The notes below the pieces were generated by a model that saw nothing but the letters and a program-made list of their open reading frames with translations, was not told where the DNA came from and ran no database searches. Shown here piece after piece: positions 17,220 to 25,759 of a stretch of 64,000 nucleotides of DNA. Each line of letters starts with the position of its first letter. The stretch's first letter is position 1. Position numbers and translations under genes: made by a program. The stretch is from Novosphingobium sp. MD-1 (GTDB lineage: Bacteria; Pseudomonadota; Alphaproteobacteria; Sphingomonadales; Sphingomonadaceae). The DNA lies in NCBI RefSeq assembly GCF_001014975.1, contig NZ_BBXA01000034.1, forward strand, positions 62,001-126,000. Reading direction: 5' to 3'.

Positions 17220-17791
17220 GCTTCCGGCATCATGTGGGGCGCGCACTCGGCAGGCTCCGGGCGCACCGTCCAAACGCCGTTTTGCTCAATGTATCGAGTG
17301 ACCCGGTGGTGCACCTTGTCCTCGACCCGCAGGTCTCTCTCGGTGAACCGGAAGAGCAAAGCTGAGTCCGAAAGACAGCGCGTGTCATGAATGTCGCCGG
17401 GCAAATAAACTTGCACCTGTCCGGCCTGAACGCGGGTTGCATCCCGCCGGACGAGGCGAACATCGCTCCTGGGATCCTCTACGCGGGCATAAGTTCGCAT
17501 TTCGATCTCGCCCGACTGGACGGCATACATCACCCAGGCTCGTCCATGGTCGTGCGGGGGGCGAAACTGACCCTGCAGCTCGGTGTGCGCGAGAAGAACA
17601 AACCCGTGATCTGGATCCCGATAAAGCTCCCGATTGGCCGGCTTTTCGCGATGCAGTGCCGCTAGCCAGTCCTCTGATGGCGCTGCCTGCAGCAGCGCTT
17701 CGCCCTGTCGGCGGCATTCGTCGATCAGTTCAGTCGACAACCGCCGCCAGGCTGCGTGCACATTGCGCGTGAAGGTCGATAATGCGTTCAT
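17216..17791 (-). CDS. Cysteine dioxygenase-like cupin protein
   Basis: A 191-residue cupin. Three histidines in the positions used by thiol dioxygenases are visible: His80 and His82 in PPHDHGRAWVMYAV and His135 in LPGDIHDTRC. The family oxidises thiols such as cysteine or 3-mercaptopropionate to sulfinic acids with a ferrous ion bound by three His; the specific thiol is uncertain. GGAGGAA stands about five bases before the ATG at 17791, deciding that start over the longer frame. It leads a two-gene operon with the DHA2 carrier and diverges from a LysR gene. Confidence 0.75.
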   Translation of the reverse strand: MNALSTFTRNVHAAWRRLSTELIDECRRQGEALLQAAPSEDWLAALHREKPANRELYRDPDHGFVLLAHTELQGQFRPPHDHGRAWVMYAVQSGEIEMRTYARVEDPRSDVRLVRRDATRVQAGQVQVYLPGDIHDTRCLSDSALLFRFTERDLRVEDKVHHRVTRYIEQNGVWTVRPEPAECAPHMMPEA

Positions 17792-17874
17792 GGCACTTCC
17801 TCCGTCAAAGTGGGCGCAGGCGACGCTATCGACCGGGCAAAAATGCGGAAGGCGCAGCGATTGCAATTTATTGC

Positions 17875-17887
17875 TGCATCAGATGCA
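17875..17887. promoter_or_regulatory. Palindrome in the cupin/LysR intergenic region
   Basis: TGCATC-A-GATGCA is a perfect 13-base palindrome in the 127-base gap between the divergent cupin and lysR genes. A TTGCAA hexamer lies at 17861-17866. A dyad here is where a LysR regulator would be expected to bind, though it sits nearer the lysR start (17919) than is usual. Confidence 0.35.
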
Positions 17888-17918
17888 ATCCACCGAAGAG
17901 GGTGATAAGTGCGCTGCC

Positions 17919-18812
17919 ATGTCCGCGCCAGATCTCAACCTGCTCGTCGCGCTTGACGTCCTGCTGGCGGAAGGCAGCGTCGCCAAGGCCGCGCGCCGGC
18001 TTCGCCTGAGCCCGTCGGCAATGAGCCGCACCTTGGCGCGGCTCCGTGAAACGACCGGCGATCCCCTGCTGGTGCGCGCGGGACGCGGGCTGGTCGCAAC
18101 ACCGCGGGCAATCGCGCTTCGCGAACCCGTTCAGCAGGCGGTCGAGGACGCCCTGGAGCTGCTTCGGCCGATCGACACGATTGATCCGGCCGACTTGTCC
18201 CGGACATTCTTGATGCGCGCGAGCGACGGCTTCGTGGAGAGCTTCGGGCCAACCCTGCTTGCCATCCTGGCGGTTCAGGCGCCCGGCGTGCATCTACATT
18301 TCCTGCAGAAGCCTGACAAAGACAGCGGACCACTTCGAGACGGACAAATCGACCTCGAGACCGGCGTCATCGAGAACACCACCGGTCCTGAATTCCGAAG
18401 CCAGGCGCTCTTCGAGGACCGGCTGATCGGCCTCGTACGGCACGGCCACCCTCTCGACACGCGCAAGGTCAGCTTGCGCGCTTATCTCGATGCCCAACAT
18501 GTGCTCGTCTCTCGCACAGGCTTCGAAGAGGCGGCCGCGGATCTCCCGTTCCTACCGGCCGACCTTACCCGCCGTGTATCGACGATCGTCGGGGGCTTTG
18601 CCGCCGCCCTCTCACTCGCCCGCGCATCCGATTTGGTGGCAACGGTTCCGGACCGGCACACGCGCGGCTTGCAATCGGGCCTTTCCACCTTCGAGCTGCC
18701 ACTTTCGACGAAGCCATTCACGGTTTCCCTGCTCTGGCATCCGCGCATGGATGCCGACCCTGCACACCGATGGCTGCGAAGCTGCGTGCGACAGGCAGTC
18801 TCGGCTCAATAG
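17919..18812 (+). CDS. LysR family transcriptional regulator
   Basis: A 297-residue regulator of the NodD/SyrM-like LysR branch. The N-terminal helix-turn-helix is in LLAEGSVAKAARRLRLSPSAMSRTLARLRE, and the effector domain follows (LRDGQIDLETGVIENT, FEDRLIGLVRHGHPL). ATG 17919 is chosen because the domain starts with DLNLLVALD; an in-frame ATG at 17883 is an alternative. It diverges from the cupin-MFS operon and is the probable regulator of it. Confidence 0.85.
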   Translation: MSAPDLNLLVALDVLLAEGSVAKAARRLRLSPSAMSRTLARLRETTGDPLLVRAGRGLVATPRAIALREPVQQAVEDALELLRPIDTIDPADLSRTFLMRASDGFVESFGPTLLAILAVQAPGVHLHFLQKPDKDSGPLRDGQIDLETGVIENTTGPEFRSQALFEDRLIGLVRHGHPLDTRKVSLRAYLDAQHVLVSRTGFEEAAADLPFLPADLTRRVSTIVGGFAAALSLARASDLVATVPDRHTRGLQSGLSTFELPLSTKPFTVSLLWHPRMDADPAHRWLRSCVRQAVSAQ

Positions 18813-18945
18813 TGTGCGGCACAGATGCATCGGAACGGCAGTCCTCGCGGGAGGAAGACGCTGGTTTATCGAAACTCGAGATCGCGGCGATAGTCGAAGC
18901 CGATTACGAATGTGTTCTGTGTCGCTGGAGCAGGGGTCGGCCGAC

Positions 18946-19779
18946 TTATCGCATATACGGCCACCACATGAACGCCACGGCACCGCAAACTCCGAGCACA
19001 GTGATAGTGGCTGCCAGAAATATCAGCACTGCGATCATGCGCTTGGCGTGTCGCATGCGGCTGGCTGGTGCGCGCAAATAGGCTTCTAGGACCATGAGAG
19101 GAACCAGATAGGCGCCGAACTGGATGACGATGTCAGCCGGACCTGACAGGCTGTCATTCATACCGAGGCCGCCACCGGACAGCAGTACCCAGGCCATCAT
19201 GCCGATGCGAAGGAACCATACGCCGTTCACGACCATGAAGGCGCGTAATGCCCAGCGACGGTGGGCAGCGAAATCGCGTTTCACCGCACATCGCCATGCG
19301 ATTGTGGTGAAGGATAAGATCAACGCGCCATCGAGCGAGACCGCGAGACCGGAGACCAGCGAAAGATAGGTATAACGAACCCAGGTAAGCCACAAGCCGC
19401 TCAAGGCCATTACAATGGCGATCGAGAAAAACAGGCGGCCGCCCCACCGGTGAAGCATCGGCGCGTGCGTGCGGATCGCCGGAGCGAGTTGCAGCAAGCC
19501 GCCCGTCGTCACGAGTGCGGCCAGCAGAACATGTACGGCAAAGGTGATATTACCTATCGTGTCGCCCGAAACATATCCCTTGATCAGCGGCTTGTCGTTC
19601 CAGCCGACGAAATTGCCGGCCAGCGTCTTGGCGCCGTAGTGCGCAAGGATCATCCAGACGAATGCCAGTTGTCCCAGCGCAGCGACGACGAACCAGGTGA
19701 CAGCCGATCTACGCAAAACGGCATTGTCCGCCGATGTGATTTTCGTCTTCGCCAAGCCGGAAGATGCGTTTGCGTCCAT
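18946..19779 (-). CDS. DUF2306 family membrane protein
   Basis: A 277-residue protein with about seven hydrophobic segments (for example WFVVAALGQLAFVWMILAHY, VVNGVWFLRIGMMAWVLL). HRWGGRLFF and the segment AHRRWALRAFMV are features of DUF2306 proteins, whose His residues suggest haem or metal binding, but no function is established. The start at 19779 lies at the beginning of the polar N-terminus; no strong ribosome site. It diverges from a membrane-bound AraC protein, a pairing that suggests a regulator and its target. Confidence 0.75.
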   Translation of the reverse strand: MDANASSGLAKTKITSADNAVLRRSAVTWFVVAALGQLAFVWMILAHYGAKTLAGNFVGWNDKPLIKGYVSGDTIGNITFAVHVLLAALVTTGGLLQLAPAIRTHAPMLHRWGGRLFFSIAIVMALSGLWLTWVRYTYLSLVSGLAVSLDGALILSFTTIAWRCAVKRDFAAHRRWALRAFMVVNGVWFLRIGMMAWVLLSGGGLGMNDSLSGPADIVIQFGAYLVPLMVLEAYLRAPASRMRHAKRMIAVLIFLAATITVLGVCGAVAFMWWPYMR

Positions 19780-19910
19780 AATGCGCCCCGCTAATCTGAA
19801 TAACCAAAGGGCTGATGGGGTTGTGTGCGGGCACGATCTCGCCGATTTGGAAATCGGCCATGAATTTTTGGATGTTCGACGCACATCGGTCGCCGGAAGG
19901 GATTAAGGCT

Positions 19911-20939
19911 ATGCACGGAAAGGGGCGGGCAGTTCTGGCAGTCGACGAAGGTAGAACGAATGATGCCACGCTCTACGGCGTGCTGTTCGCAGGCGCCGCG
20001 ACGGCTTTCTGCCTCCACACGCTCATGGGCGCTCGGTTGGGTGCGGCATCGCCGGTGCTGGCGATCATCGGAGATGCGACCTGCGGCTGGTCGTGGTTGG
20101 TGGTGCGCGCACTATTTCGGCAGCCGGGGCCCCAACGCCAATGGTGGCCGCTGGTCTTGGTAATCACAATGGTTGCGCTCGGGGCCGTATTGCGATTGGG
20201 CGACGACACCAACTCACCGCTGTTGCGTATGGCCGATAATGCTGAAGCGCTGACCAGTTCCGCGCTTCTACTGATAGCGGCTATCGAGCCGTTGAGAGGC
20301 ATAGGCCACGCTCTGCCGCGACACGAAATGCGCTTCCGGTTTGGCTTCGCTGCCACTTACATGGTGATGCTGGCGATCGCTGTCCTTTGGATCGACGGTG
20401 CGCCAGAGGAAAGTGCAACAGCGCGGTTGGGAGGTGCGGTCAAAGCACTCTGCGCGCTAGCGTCCTTGACGGGCATGGGGTTCGCGATCTGGTATCGCGC
20501 GCGCCATCCGATCGAAGACTTTGTGAAAGACAAGCGGCGAACACACGCTGACGACCATGAACTTGGGGCGCGTATCCTGCACATAATACGCGGTGAGCAG
20601 GCTTTCGCTCAGCCCGACCTGAAGGTCGCCGAGCTCGCACGCCAGCTCGGGGAGCCCGAATACAAGATCTCCCGATGTATCACGGGCACGCTCGGTTTTC
20701 GAAACTTCAACCAGATGGCCAATGTCTTCCGCTTGGAAGAAGCGAAGCGGAAACTCGCCGACCCGGCTTTGGATCATTTGCCAATCCTGACAATCGCGCT
20801 TGACTGCGGCTTTGGTTCGATTGGTCCGTTCAACCGCTTCTTCAAATTGGAGACCGGCATAACACCCAAACACTTCCGACGCTCCATGCGGTTAGCTGCG
20901 CCCGATTCCGATCGTTGCGGACCTCATTCGGGCCGATGA
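19911..20939 (+). CDS. AraC family regulator with N-terminal membrane domain
   Basis: A 342-residue protein. About residues 20-190 hold several hydrophobic helices (YGVLFAGAATAFCLHTL, WWPLVLVITMVALGAVL, YMVMLAIAVLWIDG). Residues about 235-335 are an AraC DNA-binding domain (VAELARQLGEPEYKISRCI, ILTIALDCGFGSIGPFNRFFK). So the regulator appears anchored in the inner membrane and may sense a membrane or periplasmic signal. Start is uncertain: ATG 19911 has AAGGG nine bases upstream, while ATG 19860 (GGAAA upstream) would add 17 residues. It diverges from the DUF2306 gene. Confidence 0.78.
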   Translation: MHGKGRAVLAVDEGRTNDATLYGVLFAGAATAFCLHTLMGARLGAASPVLAIIGDATCGWSWLVVRALFRQPGPQRQWWPLVLVITMVALGAVLRLGDDTNSPLLRMADNAEALTSSALLLIAAIEPLRGIGHALPRHEMRFRFGFAATYMVMLAIAVLWIDGAPEESATARLGGAVKALCALASLTGMGFAIWYRARHPIEDFVKDKRRTHADDHELGARILHIIRGEQAFAQPDLKVAELARQLGEPEYKISRCITGTLGFRNFNQMANVFRLEEAKRKLADPALDHLPILTIALDCGFGSIGPFNRFFKLETGITPKHFRRSMRLAAPDSDRCGPHSGR

Positions 20940-21252
20940 ACGTGTAGCGGGTTTCAAAGAGGCGATTTAGAGCCCTGAACGAAGGTACGGCGGCGGCTAC
21001 GTCCACGCGCGCACCACTCAGGTTACCAGCATCAAGGTTGAGATCGTCTGCAAGATCCCGGCCAATCAGGCTTCGTCGTCCTGCCAACGCGAGAGTTGTA
21101 AGCTCAGGTCAGCACTACTGGTAAAGTCGATTGTCACGCCCGAACCGGCTCGTCCCACGCGATTTGGCCACGTGGGCTGCACGCATCACTGGTCCTGACT
21201 GGGTGAGGTCTTTGGCTGCCGTTTGTCCATGGGCAGACGACATGCCCGTTGG
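20940..21252. other. 313-base intergenic stretch between convergent genes
   Basis: It lies between the ends of the AraC-type gene and the minus-strand SDR. No intact gene, RNA or clear terminator hairpin is seen. Short open frames on both strands resemble nothing recognised. Confidence 0.4.
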
Positions 21253-22110
21253 TCACGGCACGCCGGGTTCGCCGTGCGACGTTTGCTCTGCCAACCCGCG
21301 CCAGGCGGCGAGGTCCGCGGACACTGCCGCCAGCTTGGCATCAATTCGCGCAAGTGCGTCCCGGCCTAGCGGCAGGCGCAGTGGCGGCTGTTCGGCTAGG
21401 ATGGCCTGCATCAGCACCGCCATGCCCTTGCGCGGGTCGCCGAGCTGGACCCCATCGTTGGCGGCGCTGAAGTCGCGCGTCGCGCCGCTCGTTGCCTCGT
21501 AGGCGGCGAGGCGCGTGTTGCCCATGGCAATCGAACGACCGAGGAACGCGGTTCGAAAGGCCCCGGGTTCGACGATGATCACCTTGATGCCAAAGGGGGC
21601 AACTTCTTCGGCGAGGGCTTCGGACAGCCCTTCGACCGCAAACTTGCTGGCATTGTAAAGGCCGAAACCCTGCCGCCCGGTGAAACCGCCAACCGACGAC
21701 AGGTTGACGATGCGTGCGCCGCCATGGCGACGCATGAGGGGCAATGCGGCCCGCGTCACCTCGATCAGGCCGAATAGATTGGTTTCGAACATCGGGCGGT
21801 ATTCGTGGGGCTGCAACTCCTCAACAGCGCCCACCAGCCCGAAGCCCGCGTTGTTGACCAGCACATCCACCCGGCCAAAGGCGGCCTCGGCTTGTGCCAT
21901 GACGGCGGCGATGGAGGCTGGGTCGGTCACATCCAGCGCCAGCGTGAGCAATTGGCCCGCGCTGCCGGCGCCGAGGTCGGCGAGCGGCTCGATCTTGCGG
22001 GCTGTCGCGATCACGCGGTCACCGCGTGCCAGCGCCATTTCCGCGAGGATGCGGCCAAAGCCAGACGAGCATCCCGTGATCAGCCAGACTTTGCTGTGAG
22101 TATCGTTCAT
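21253..22110 (-). CDS. SDR family oxidoreductase
   Basis: A 285-residue SDR of the long, 17beta-hydroxysteroid-dehydrogenase-like type: TGCSSGFG glycine motif, DVLVNNAGFG, NLSSVGGF and YNASK catalytic residues. AAGGAG lies 8 bases before the ATG at 22110, which rules out the long upstream extension to 22398 (that part overlaps the next gene). It follows the quinone-oxidoreductase gene by 22 bases and they are probably co-transcribed. The substrate is unknown. Confidence 0.85.
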   Translation of the reverse strand: MNDTHSKVWLITGCSSGFGRILAEMALARGDRVIATARKIEPLADLGAGSAGQLLTLALDVTDPASIAAVMAQAEAAFGRVDVLVNNAGFGLVGAVEELQPHEYRPMFETNLFGLIEVTRAALPLMRRHGGARIVNLSSVGGFTGRQGFGLYNASKFAVEGLSEALAEEVAPFGIKVIIVEPGAFRTAFLGRSIAMGNTRLAAYEATSGATRDFSAANDGVQLGDPRKGMAVLMQAILAEQPPLRLPLGRDALARIDAKLAAVSADLAAWRGLAEQTSHGEPGVP

Positions 22111-22132
22111 GACAGCTCTCCTTGAGGGGGTT

Positions 22133-23140
22133 TCAAGCAATGTTGATGGCGATCTTGCCTTGCGCGCGCTGCGCGCCGTTGCGGCCGGTGACCGCGTCGT
22201 ACGCGGCATCAATCTGATCCATCGTGAACTGGCGCGGATCGAGCCGGGGCAGCAATTGGCCGCGTTCGGCCATCTTGGCGACTGCGCCCAAAATCTCGCC
22301 ATAGTGCGCGCGACCTTCGTCGGCGAGCAGGGTGTGCAGTGTGAACACGCCTGAATACGTGGCCTGCTTGAACGACAGCGGAGCCAGCGCGTGCGCACCC
22401 CAACCCAGGCAGCTTACCACATGGCCGAAGCGCCGCACCGCCTGGAACGACGCATCGAGCATCGCCCCGCCGCCGGTATCATACACCACATCGAAGCCGC
22501 GTCCTTCGGTGTGTTCGGCAACATAGTCGGCCACATCCCGCGTAGCGTCGATCGGCACGGCGCCCAGACCAAGCAGGTAATCATGGTCGGCGACAAAGGC
22601 GGTGGCAAATACGCGTGCGCCTCGCGCCAGCGCGATCTGCACCGCCACATGGCCAACGCCTCCTGCCCCGCCTTGCACCAGAACCTTGTCGCCGGGGCGG
22701 ATTGCAGCGCGGTCGATCAGACCTTCCCATGCGGTGATGGTGACCAGCGGCAGGACCGCCGCCTCACGCATCGTCAAGTTGGTCGGCTTGTGCGCCAGCA
22801 GGCGGGCATCCGCGATGACATCCTGCGCCTGCGTGCCAGGCAGAGAGCCCACGCCGCCAATCAGGCCATAGACCTCGTCGCCTGCAGCAAAGCCTGTCAC
22901 ACCGGGACCAACATCTTCGATGACCCCGGCCACGTCCATGCCCAGCACCGCGGGCAGCGGACGGCGGGCATGCGCGGCTTCACCAGCGTGGATCTTGGTG
23001 TCGAGCGGGTTGGTTCCGCTGACGTGAACGCGGATCAAGACTTCACCCGTGCCAGCTTTGGGGCGGGCGACCGGGCGGATGTTGAAGGGGCCATTGGCGA
23101 TGTCGGCAATGGCAGCGAGCGTGGTGGTCATTGAGTGCAT
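22133..23140 (-). CDS. Quinone oxidoreductase-like MDR protein (zinc-free)
   Basis: A 335-residue medium-chain reductase without the zinc cysteines, close to quinone oxidoreductases: GTNPLDTKIHAG, LPAVLGMDVAGVIEDVGPGV, VLVQGGAGGVGHVAVQIA as the NADPH site, and FDVVYDTGGG. It probably reduces quinones or enones with NADPH. The ATG at 23140 comes immediately after a 9-bp hairpin whose loop holds the GAAGAGGA ribosome-binding stretch; a second ATG at 23131 lacks one. It diverges from a LysR gene and is followed by an SDR gene. Confidence 0.87.
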   Translation of the reverse strand: MHSMTTTLAAIADIANGPFNIRPVARPKAGTGEVLIRVHVSGTNPLDTKIHAGEAAHARRPLPAVLGMDVAGVIEDVGPGVTGFAAGDEVYGLIGGVGSLPGTQAQDVIADARLLAHKPTNLTMREAAVLPLVTITAWEGLIDRAAIRPGDKVLVQGGAGGVGHVAVQIALARGARVFATAFVADHDYLLGLGAVPIDATRDVADYVAEHTEGRGFDVVYDTGGGAMLDASFQAVRRFGHVVSCLGWGAHALAPLSFKQATYSGVFTLHTLLADEGRAHYGEILGAVAKMAERGQLLPRLDPRQFTMDQIDAAYDAVTGRNGAQRAQGKIAINIA

Positions 23141-23166
23141 CGGGGCATCTCCTCTTCGATGCCCCG
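23141..23166 (-). promoter_or_regulatory. 5' leader hairpin carrying the ribosome-binding site
   Basis: Read on the minus strand, CGGGGCATC, loop GAAGAGGA, GATGCCCCG form a perfect 9-bp stem and the ATG follows at once. The purine-rich ribosome site is in the loop and the first stem bases. Such an arrangement could control translation of the quinone-oxidoreductase gene. Confidence 0.5.
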
Positions 23167-23178
23167 ATGATGCAGTCA

Positions 23179-23218
23179 TCATTCTTGAATGAAAATCAAT
23201 GAAGTTGCATGATATGCA
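23179..23218. promoter_or_regulatory. Two dyads in the divergent LysR intergenic region
   Basis: TCATTC-TT-GAATGA (23179-23192) and TGCAT-GAT-ATGCA (23206-23218) are near neighbours in the 103-base gap between the quinone-oxidoreductase and lysR genes. They are the most AT-rich part of the gap and are plausible LysR binding sites covering both promoters. Confidence 0.4.
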
Positions 23219-23243
23219 TTCATAATTGTTTGAGGTGCTTTTC

Positions 23244-24101
23244 ATGCCTTCCGCGCCGCTCGAATGGAGTGACCTACCAGTTTTTCTTGCGATTGCGCGC
23301 GAAGGCACATTGGGCGCCGCGGCGCGGCGGCTGGGGCAATCGCAGCCGACGATGGGACGCCGCCTTCGGGCGCTCGAGGAAGCCACCGGTTGCACCTTGT
23401 TCCAGCGTACCGCTGACGGCTTCGTGTTGACTGATGAGGGCGTGTTGATGCTGCGCCATGCCGAGCGGATCGAGGCCGAAGCACAGGCGCTCTCGCGCGA
23501 GCTGGCGGGCAGCGAACAGCGGTTGGAGGGCATGCTGCGGCTGACTTGCTCGGACTGGTTTGGGCGGGTCATAATGGCGCCGATGCTGGCGGCATTCCAT
23601 CAGCGCCACCCGGGCGTGGTGGTCGAAACGCTGACGGATGCCCGCGTCTACAGCCTGGCCCGGCGCGAAGCCGATCTGGTACTCCGCATCGTCCCGTTTG
23701 ACGAGCCCGAGGTGATCGCGCGTCGGCTGATGACGGTGCCTTATGCCCTCTACGCCCCCGTGGCGTTCGGCCCGCTGCGTGAAGACGTGCCGGTGGTGGT
23801 GATGGACACCGGCTTCGGCGGCATGCCCGACGTGGGCTGGCTGATGCAGGGTTTGCCCGGTGCACGCATTGTGGCGCGAAGCAACAGCCGCGAGATGCAG
23901 GCGCGGTTGTGTGCCCTCGGGACAGGGCTCGCGGTCCTGCCCAAGCCGCTGGGTGCCGTGACGCCGGGGTTGGTGGAGGTCAACATTGGTAGTGAGCCGC
24001 CAAGCCGAGAGACCTGGCTGGGCTACCATCGTGACATGAAGCGCTTGCCGAGGCTGCGCGCCCTGGTCGACCTGATTGTGGAAAGCGCGGCGATGAGATG
24101 A
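23244..24101 (+). CDS. LysR family transcriptional regulator
   Basis: A 285-residue LysR protein. The helix-turn-helix is at about residues 17-50 (GTLGAAARRLGQSQPTMGRRLRALEE), followed by the substrate-binding fold. ATG 23244 has GAGGTG eight bases upstream. It diverges from the quinone-oxidoreductase/SDR pair, which it probably controls; such 'LysR next to SDR and MDR' modules usually answer to electrophiles or xenobiotics, but the ligand here is not known. Confidence 0.87.
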   Translation: MPSAPLEWSDLPVFLAIAREGTLGAAARRLGQSQPTMGRRLRALEEATGCTLFQRTADGFVLTDEGVLMLRHAERIEAEAQALSRELAGSEQRLEGMLRLTCSDWFGRVIMAPMLAAFHQRHPGVVVETLTDARVYSLARREADLVLRIVPFDEPEVIARRLMTVPYALYAPVAFGPLREDVPVVVMDTGFGGMPDVGWLMQGLPGARIVARSNSREMQARLCALGTGLAVLPKPLGAVTPGLVEVNIGSEPPSRETWLGYHRDMKRLPRLRALVDLIVESAAMR

Positions 24102-24270
24102 TGTCGCGAACGTCCACATTTGGCGTACGAGTTGCCGTTGCGGTCGGCGCGCCGCAAAGGCAACCATGTCCCAGCCCTCGTCTTTCAGCAGTGCAGCGGC
24201 CAGATGAATATATGGCCGGTTCCGATGCCCTGACCAAGAGGCCCAAACGTCCGGTGTAGAGGCGGCTCTA

Positions 24271-24900
24271 TCACAGCGCGCCATGCAATCTTTCGAGATA
24301 GCCGCACAGCATGTCCGCCATGGCTTCGGCATAGGCATTGATCTCGGCCGGTTCGCGCGGCGTTTCCGAAAAGCTGGCGCCGACGTCGCTGAGTGTGCGT
24401 TTGATCAGATCACCGGATAGATGCCGCTGTTCCTCGCTGGCGTGAGGAAGGATTTCCGCCAGGAAATCCCGGAACAGGCGCTCGCTCCCCGCCTTGGCCT
24501 CGATCGCTTCGGGCGCATCCCGGTAGAGCGGGGCCGCATCGGCTAGCGCGCGGCGAACCGCTGCCTCTTCGCACTCCGAAAGGATGAAGGCGTGGACCAG
24601 CCTGCGCAGCCGGACGAGCGGTGGCTGTGCCTCGTCTTTCATGATGCTGGTCAACAGCGCCACGGTGCGCCGCCATTCGTCGGCCTGAAGACGGAAAAGG
24701 ATCGCCGCCTTGTTGGGGAAGTACTGGTAGAGCGAACCGACGCTGACACCCGCCCGCCCTGCCACCCGGGCCGTGGTGAATCGCCGCTCGCCCTCGGTCG
24801 TCAAAACCTGAACAGCCGCATCGAGCACCGCCGCAACGAGGTCGTTCGACCGGCCCTGCTTGGGGTGCTTTCGCGAGGAAACTCCGACGTTTCGCGCCAT
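24271..24900 (-). CDS. TetR family transcriptional regulator
   Basis: A 209-residue repressor. Residues about 20-65 contain the TetR DNA-binding helices (FTTARVAGRAGVSVGSLYQYFPNKAAIL). The rest is the alpha-helical ligand domain. The ATG at 24900 has GGAA seven bases upstream; a TTG further upstream is not needed. It diverges from an O-methyltransferase gene across 88 bases and probably represses it. Confidence 0.87.
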   Translation of the reverse strand: MARNVGVSSRKHPKQGRSNDLVAAVLDAAVQVLTTEGERRFTTARVAGRAGVSVGSLYQYFPNKAAILFRLQADEWRRTVALLTSIMKDEAQPPLVRLRRLVHAFILSECEEAAVRRALADAAPLYRDAPEAIEAKAGSERLFRDFLAEILPHASEEQRHLSGDLIKRTLSDVGASFSETPREPAEINAYAEAMADMLCGYLERLHGAL

Positions 24901-24942
24901 GCCCGCTTCCTTTCCCGCCAATGCGAATAGGCCAACCTGACG

Positions 24943-24956
24943 AAATAGTCGTATTT
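24943..24956. promoter_or_regulatory. Short dyad between tetR and the methyltransferase gene
   Basis: AAATA-GTCG-TATTT (24943-24956), overlapping ACGAAATAGTCGT, is the only symmetric element in the 88-base divergent gap. It is a candidate TetR operator, but the arms are short. Confidence 0.3.
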
Positions 24957-24988
24957 ATCCCGGCAGGCAAACGCCGAGGAGAAGCTTT

Positions 24989-25654
24989 ATGAACACGCTC
25001 ACCACTGCCCCTGTCGGCCCGCTGCTCGCCCGCCTCTTTGCAGAGGCCGAAGCGGCCCACCCCATGAACGATCCGGCCTTCGCGTCCATCTCGGACGAGG
25101 AGCGTGCGCACATGATGCGCGACAAGGCCGGCTATCACGATTTCTATGCGGCGCTGAAAAACTATGCGCTGCCGGTTTCGCGGGATACCGGCCGGCTGCT
25201 CTACATGCTGGCGCGCGCCGTTGGGGCGCGGTCGATCGTCGAGTTCGGCTTGTCGTTCGGACTCTCCACGCTGCACCTTGCGGCGGCGCTAAGGGACAAC
25301 GGCGGCGGCCGGCTGATCACTACCGAGTTCGAACCTTCCAAGATCGCGCGGGCACGCGCGAATCTGGCGGCCGGAACGCTTTCCGACCTTGTCGAGATTC
25401 GCGAGGGCGATGCGCTGGAGACGCTGGCATCCGATCTTCCCGAGGCGATCGATCTGATGCTGCTCGATGGCGCCAAGGCGCTGTACCGGGATGTCCTGGC
25501 CACCGTGGAAAGCCGCTTGCGGCGCGGTGCCGTGATCATCGCCGACAACGCCGATCACTGCCCCGAGTATCTCGAATACGTCCGCGATCCCGCCAACGGC
25601 TATCTCACCCTGCCGTTCACGGAGGACGTCGAACTCACGATACGTCTGAATTGA
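24989..25654 (+). CDS. Class I SAM-dependent O-methyltransferase
   Basis: A 221-residue protein of the caffeoyl-CoA/catechol O-methyltransferase-like family. IVEFGLSFGLSTLHLAAAL is the SAM-binding loop, LITTEFEPSK carries the acidic ribose contact, and IDLMLLDGAKALY the metal/catalytic region. AGGAG precedes the ATG with standard spacing. It would methylate a hydroxyl, perhaps catecholic, in the cytoplasm. The divergent TetR suggests induction by its substrate or a toxin. Confidence 0.82.
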   Translation: MNTLTTAPVGPLLARLFAEAEAAHPMNDPAFASISDEERAHMMRDKAGYHDFYAALKNYALPVSRDTGRLLYMLARAVGARSIVEFGLSFGLSTLHLAAALRDNGGGRLITTEFEPSKIARARANLAAGTLSDLVEIREGDALETLASDLPEAIDLMLLDGAKALYRDVLATVESRLRRGAVIIADNADHCPEYLEYVRDPANGYLTLPFTEDVELTIRLN

Positions 25655-25759
25655 GAAGGGGGAAGGAATGATGCCTTTTCGCAGGTGCGGCGTGGCGGAA
25701 CCCAAAGTCAGCTGTCGGTACCATAGCGGACCTTAGCACTTCGTGCCAAAAGCCGCCCC

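Noticed and set aside
24102..24270. Protein-like minus-strand frame in the gap between lysR and tetR
   Set aside because: Parts look protein-like but no family or start could be identified, and it is interrupted by the neighbouring genes.
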